Positions 49,742 to 51,960 of a stretch of 51,960 bases of DNA are shown here, piece after piece. The position numbers were made by a program, and so were the translations under genes. The DNA is from Acidovorax delafieldii. Lineage in GTDB: Bacteria; Pseudomonadota; Gammaproteobacteria; Burkholderiales; Burkholderiaceae_C. A model generated the notes under the pieces. That model searched no databases, was not told the origin of the DNA, and was given only the letters and a program-made list of their open reading frames with translations. The stretch lies in assembly GCA_002377855.1 (NCBI GenBank), contig DFQQ01000027.1, positions 133,947 to 185,906 on the forward strand, in the 5' to 3' direction. How positions within the stretch are numbered: position 1 is the stretch's first letter; the number at the start of each line of letters is the position of its first letter.

Positions 49742-49816
49742 TGGTCCCCTCGACAGGAATCGAACCTGTATCTAGCGCTTAGGAGGCACTCGTTCTATCC
49801 ATTGAACTACGAGGAG
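49742..49816 (-). tRNA. tRNA-Arg (anticodon CCT)
   Basis: The minus strand folds into a cloverleaf of 75 bases with encoded CCA. The acceptor CTCCTCG pairs with CGAGGGG (one wobble pair), the D stem is GTTC/GAAC, and the anticodon stem AGTGC/GCGCT holds loop CTCCTAA with anticodon CCT. The T stem is ACAGG/CCTGT around TTCGATT. It reads AGG codons, rare in this GC-rich genome type. A seven-T run follows almost at once beyond the CCA on the minus strand. Confidence 0.96.
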
Positions 49817-49858
49817 GCAGGGCGGGATTGTAGAGGCTGCGGGTGCGGTCGCAGGTGT

Positions 49859-51960
49859 TCAGTCGTACTTCAGGGTGTAGATCAGGTCCACAGCGCTGTT
49901 GCTGCCTGCCTGGCCGCGCAAGGTGAGGCTGCGCGAGAGGTCGTAGAAGATGTACAGCGCGCCCATGGTGCCCGACAGCGTGCGCTCGTACGTCAGGTAC
50001 AGATCTTTGGAAATGCGCTTGCCAAAGGTGAGGGCCGCGCCGTTAGCGTCTTCGCCAGGGGCCGCGCTCTTGAAGCCGATTTCGTCCAGCCCCACACGGC
50101 TGGCGATGTTGGCGGTGGCGGATTGCCCCCCACGGCGGCCCAGCAAGGTGAGCGCGGCCTGCTGCAGCACAGCGGCCTCGGCACCGCCTGTGGTGGCATC
50201 GCGGCCCAGCACCACCCAGGCCAGTTTTTCGGCGTCAGGAAGGTCGGGATCGGAGTACAGGCGCACACGCGGCGCCAGCGCCGACCCTGTGACCTGCACG
50301 CCAGCGCGCACGCTGATGTTGGGGCGCAGCGCCAGGATGTCGAGCGAGGGGTTGTTGTACGGGCCGTTGAAGCGGATGAGGCCGGTTTCCACGTCCAGTA
50401 CCTGCCCCCAGGCGCGGTAGCGGCCTTCTTCGGTGCGCACCTCACCTGTGACGCGGGGCGGTGCGCCCGGCGTGGGGCTGCTGCGCACATCCACCTCACC
50501 CGTCAGCCGCGTAGTGATGCCCCGGCCCTGCAACGCAAAGTCGTTGCCCAGGTTGAGCGTGACCGCTATGACGGCTGGCTTGGCGGGCACCAGTTGCGGC
50601 GCCTGCTCAGCCTTTTGGTGGGCCTGGGCCGCAGCCTGGGCGCGGGCCTGCGCCTCCCGGTCGCGCGCGGCAGAACGGATGACCACGTCAGAGCCCAGGG
50701 TGGGGGCCGTTTCGTCCGGGAGGATGATGGTGGCGCGGTCGGTGGTGATCTTGCCGGTCACGCTGATCTGCCCTTGCTGCAGCCGCGCCTGCAGGTTGCC
50801 CGACACGCTGACTTGCCGGTCCGCCCGCACCAGTACCTGCAGCGCCTGGGCCTGTGCCTGCAAGTCCATGCTGATGCGCGGAGGGGTGTTGGCGACGGGG
50901 TCGGCGTCCGTCCATGCCAGGCGGCCGGTGGCCGAGAGGCTTCCGCGGTCTTCGGGAGCAGCGGTGCGGTTGCCGCTTTGTCCGGCAATGCGGGCCTTGC
51001 TGCCACGCCCGCCCTGCAGCCCAAATTCGGTAAGTTCGATCTGGTTGCCACGCAGAGCGGCGCGCAGGCGCCCCCCTTGCAGGTCCACACCGTCAATCAA
51101 CGATCGCACGGCTAAGTCGTCGGCCGCCAGCGTTCCGGCCCAACGGGGCGCATCGCGGGTGCCCGACAACGTGGCGTTGGCGTCCAGCGTGCCGCGCACC
51201 CGCCAGCCCGGCGGGGCCAGGGCCGACCACACGCCTACGTCGGGCAGGCGGGCGCGCACATTGCCGGCCAGGGGTGCATTCGCGGGCCACGGGGCAGCCC
51301 CTTCGCTCCACTGGATTCGGGTCATGGCGGTGGCGTCGATTTCGCCTGCGCGTGCGCTGGCCCACTGCAGGCGAGCACTCAGGGTTTCGGCCTCCAGCTG
51401 GACGAACAACTCGGCCTGTCGCACGCCGGCCAGGGTGCCCCGCCCCGCATTGGCGCCAGTGGTCGGCGTCACCGTGGTGATGCTGCCGGCACCCAGCCCT
51501 TGGCCGGTGCTGATGCTGGCCGTTTCTGCGGGAGCCTCGGCACTGAGGATGCGCAGGTCACCCTGCGTTCTGCGCAAGGTGGCGCTGGCGCGCACGGCGT
51601 CGGTGGTGTCCACGTTCCATTGGCCTTCGAGCAGCAGGTCTGTGGCCAGCCCCAGCCGTGCCAGCATCGGCTGCGGCGCCAGGGTGGGGGCCGTGGCAGA
51701 CGCCGAGGCCACGCCGGGCAGCACCGCGCTGGGCGCTGGCGTGGGCGCTGCGTTGGAGCCAAAGGCGTCCACCCAGGCCAGTGGCAGCCCTTGCAGCGTG
51801 CACTGGCTTTGCACGCGGGGCAGGGCGCTGCCCGCTGCCGTGGCCACGCGCAGCGGTTGCCAGCGCAACGCCACAGTGCCGGGCAGGGGTCCGGTGATCT
51901 GTGCCTGGCCTGCGCCGGCCTGCAGCACGAGGCTGCCCTGCGTCGCTGCGGGGGCGGGTG
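49859..51960 (-). CDS. tamB: Translocation and assembly module protein TamB, C-terminal part (runs off the right edge)
   Basis: At least 700 residues without a stop reach the window edge, so the 5' part is missing. The C-terminal TamB (DUF490) domain is clear from ISMDLQAQAQALQVLVRADR, IILPDETAPTLGSDVVIR, GAPPRVTGEVRTEEGRYRAW, VSVRAGVQVTGSALAPRVRL, YSDPDLPDAEKLAWVVLGRD and the final LYLTYERTLSGTMGALYIFY. TamB is a long beta-helical, inner-membrane-anchored protein that spans the periplasm and works with TamA in outer-membrane assembly or lipid transport. The visible part has an alanine-rich linker near 50560-50660. tamA would be expected upstream, outside the window. Confidence 0.93.
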   Translation of the reverse strand, partial: PAPAATQGSLVLQAGAGQAQITGPLPGTVALRWQPLRVATAAGSALPRVQSQCTLQGLPLAWVDAFGSNAAPTPAPSAVLPGVASASATAPTLAPQPMLARLGLATDLLLEGQWNVDTTDAVRASATLRRTQGDLRILSAEAPAETASISTGQGLGAGSITTVTPTTGANAGRGTLAGVRQAELFVQLEAETLSARLQWASARAGEIDATAMTRIQWSEGAAPWPANAPLAGNVRARLPDVGVWSALAPPGWRVRGTLDANATLSGTRDAPRWAGTLAADDLAVRSLIDGVDLQGGRLRAALRGNQIELTEFGLQGGRGSKARIAGQSGNRTAAPEDRGSLSATGRLAWTDADPVANTPPRISMDLQAQAQALQVLVRADRQVSVSGNLQARLQQGQISVTGKITTDRATIILPDETAPTLGSDVVIRSAARDREAQARAQAAAQAHQKAEQAPQLVPAKPAVIAVTLNLGNDFALQGRGITTRLTGEVDVRSSPTPGAPPRVTGEVRTEEGRYRAWGQVLDVETGLIRFNGPYNNPSLDILALRPNISVRAGVQVTGSALAPRVRLYSDPDLPDAEKLAWVVLGRDATTGGAEAAVLQQAALTLLGRRGGQSATANIASRVGLDEIGFKSAAPGEDANGAALTFGKRISKDLYLTYERTLSGTMGALYIFYDLSRSLTLRGQAGSNSAVDLIYTLKYD

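Noticed and set aside
49742..49816. tRNA-Arg considered as an integration site of a mobile island
   Set aside because: No integrase, no direct repeat of the tRNA 3' end and no foreign composition are visible on either side.

Overview
The window is about 52 kb of GC-rich, densely coded chromosome. Its gene content points to a betaproteobacterium of the Comamonadaceae, probably Acidovorax or a close relative. The evidence is paired cyanophycin synthetases with their ABC transporter and DUF1854 partner, the order RNase II - TonB - aroE - mtgA, a PglL-type ligase, a TRAP-type uronate cluster, and short dispersed palindromes of the kind common in Acidovorax. The genus is an inference from remembered family patterns; no search was run. 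I saw no phage, integrase, transposase or CRISPR array.

Layout. (1) 1-6.7 kb is a cyanophycin locus. Two synthetase genes lie on the minus strand; the left one is cut by the window edge, and the complete one has lost the P-loop of its Mur-ligase-like domain. A divergent ABC exporter and a DUF1854 gene follow and end at a clear terminator. (2) 6.7-16 kb is mixed housekeeping: an EF-hand protein, a 5'-nucleotidase, an orphan GspF, an SDR, a luciferase-like monooxygenase, a free-standing CZB protein, ruvC, a CdsA homologue and a PlsC-type acyltransferase. (3) 16-17 kb holds a cyanophycinase with a signal peptide. (4) 17-22 kb is the minus-strand run RNase II, TonB, AroE, MtgA. (5) 22-33 kb holds a PglL-like O-oligosaccharyltransferase, a YqiA-like esterase, a kinase-HDOD-GAF fusion, rodA, yegP, tldD and aroG. 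aroG is preceded by a leader peptide very rich in aromatic residues and by a terminator, so transcription attenuation is likely. (6) 33-34.7 kb is mpl. (7) 34.8-44.8 kb is an oxidative hexuronate/aldarate gene set. It comprises uronate dehydrogenase, a lactonase and a TRAP transporter on plus, and keto-deoxy-glucarate dehydratase, a 2-hydroxyacid dehydrogenase and a semialdehyde dehydrogenase on minus. A FadR-type regulator sits between the arms, and related palindromes lie before both arms. The aldarate dehydratase step is not in the window. (8) 44.8-52 kb holds a DMT exporter, galM, a NorEF-like pair, a second DMT exporter broken by a one-base frameshift, a small acidic protein, tRNA-Arg(CCT) and the C-terminal part of tamB.

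Non-coding structure is the other notable content. A diverged pair of ~220 bp elements with terminal inverted repeats flanks the cyanophycin ABC/DUF1854 unit. A second pair of MITE-like elements lies just past the 3' ends of two minus-strand genes, and one copy carries an expanded heptanucleotide tract. A REP-like hairpin and several short 'AGCGCTT...AAGCGC' palindromes are scattered through the window, one of them inside aroE.
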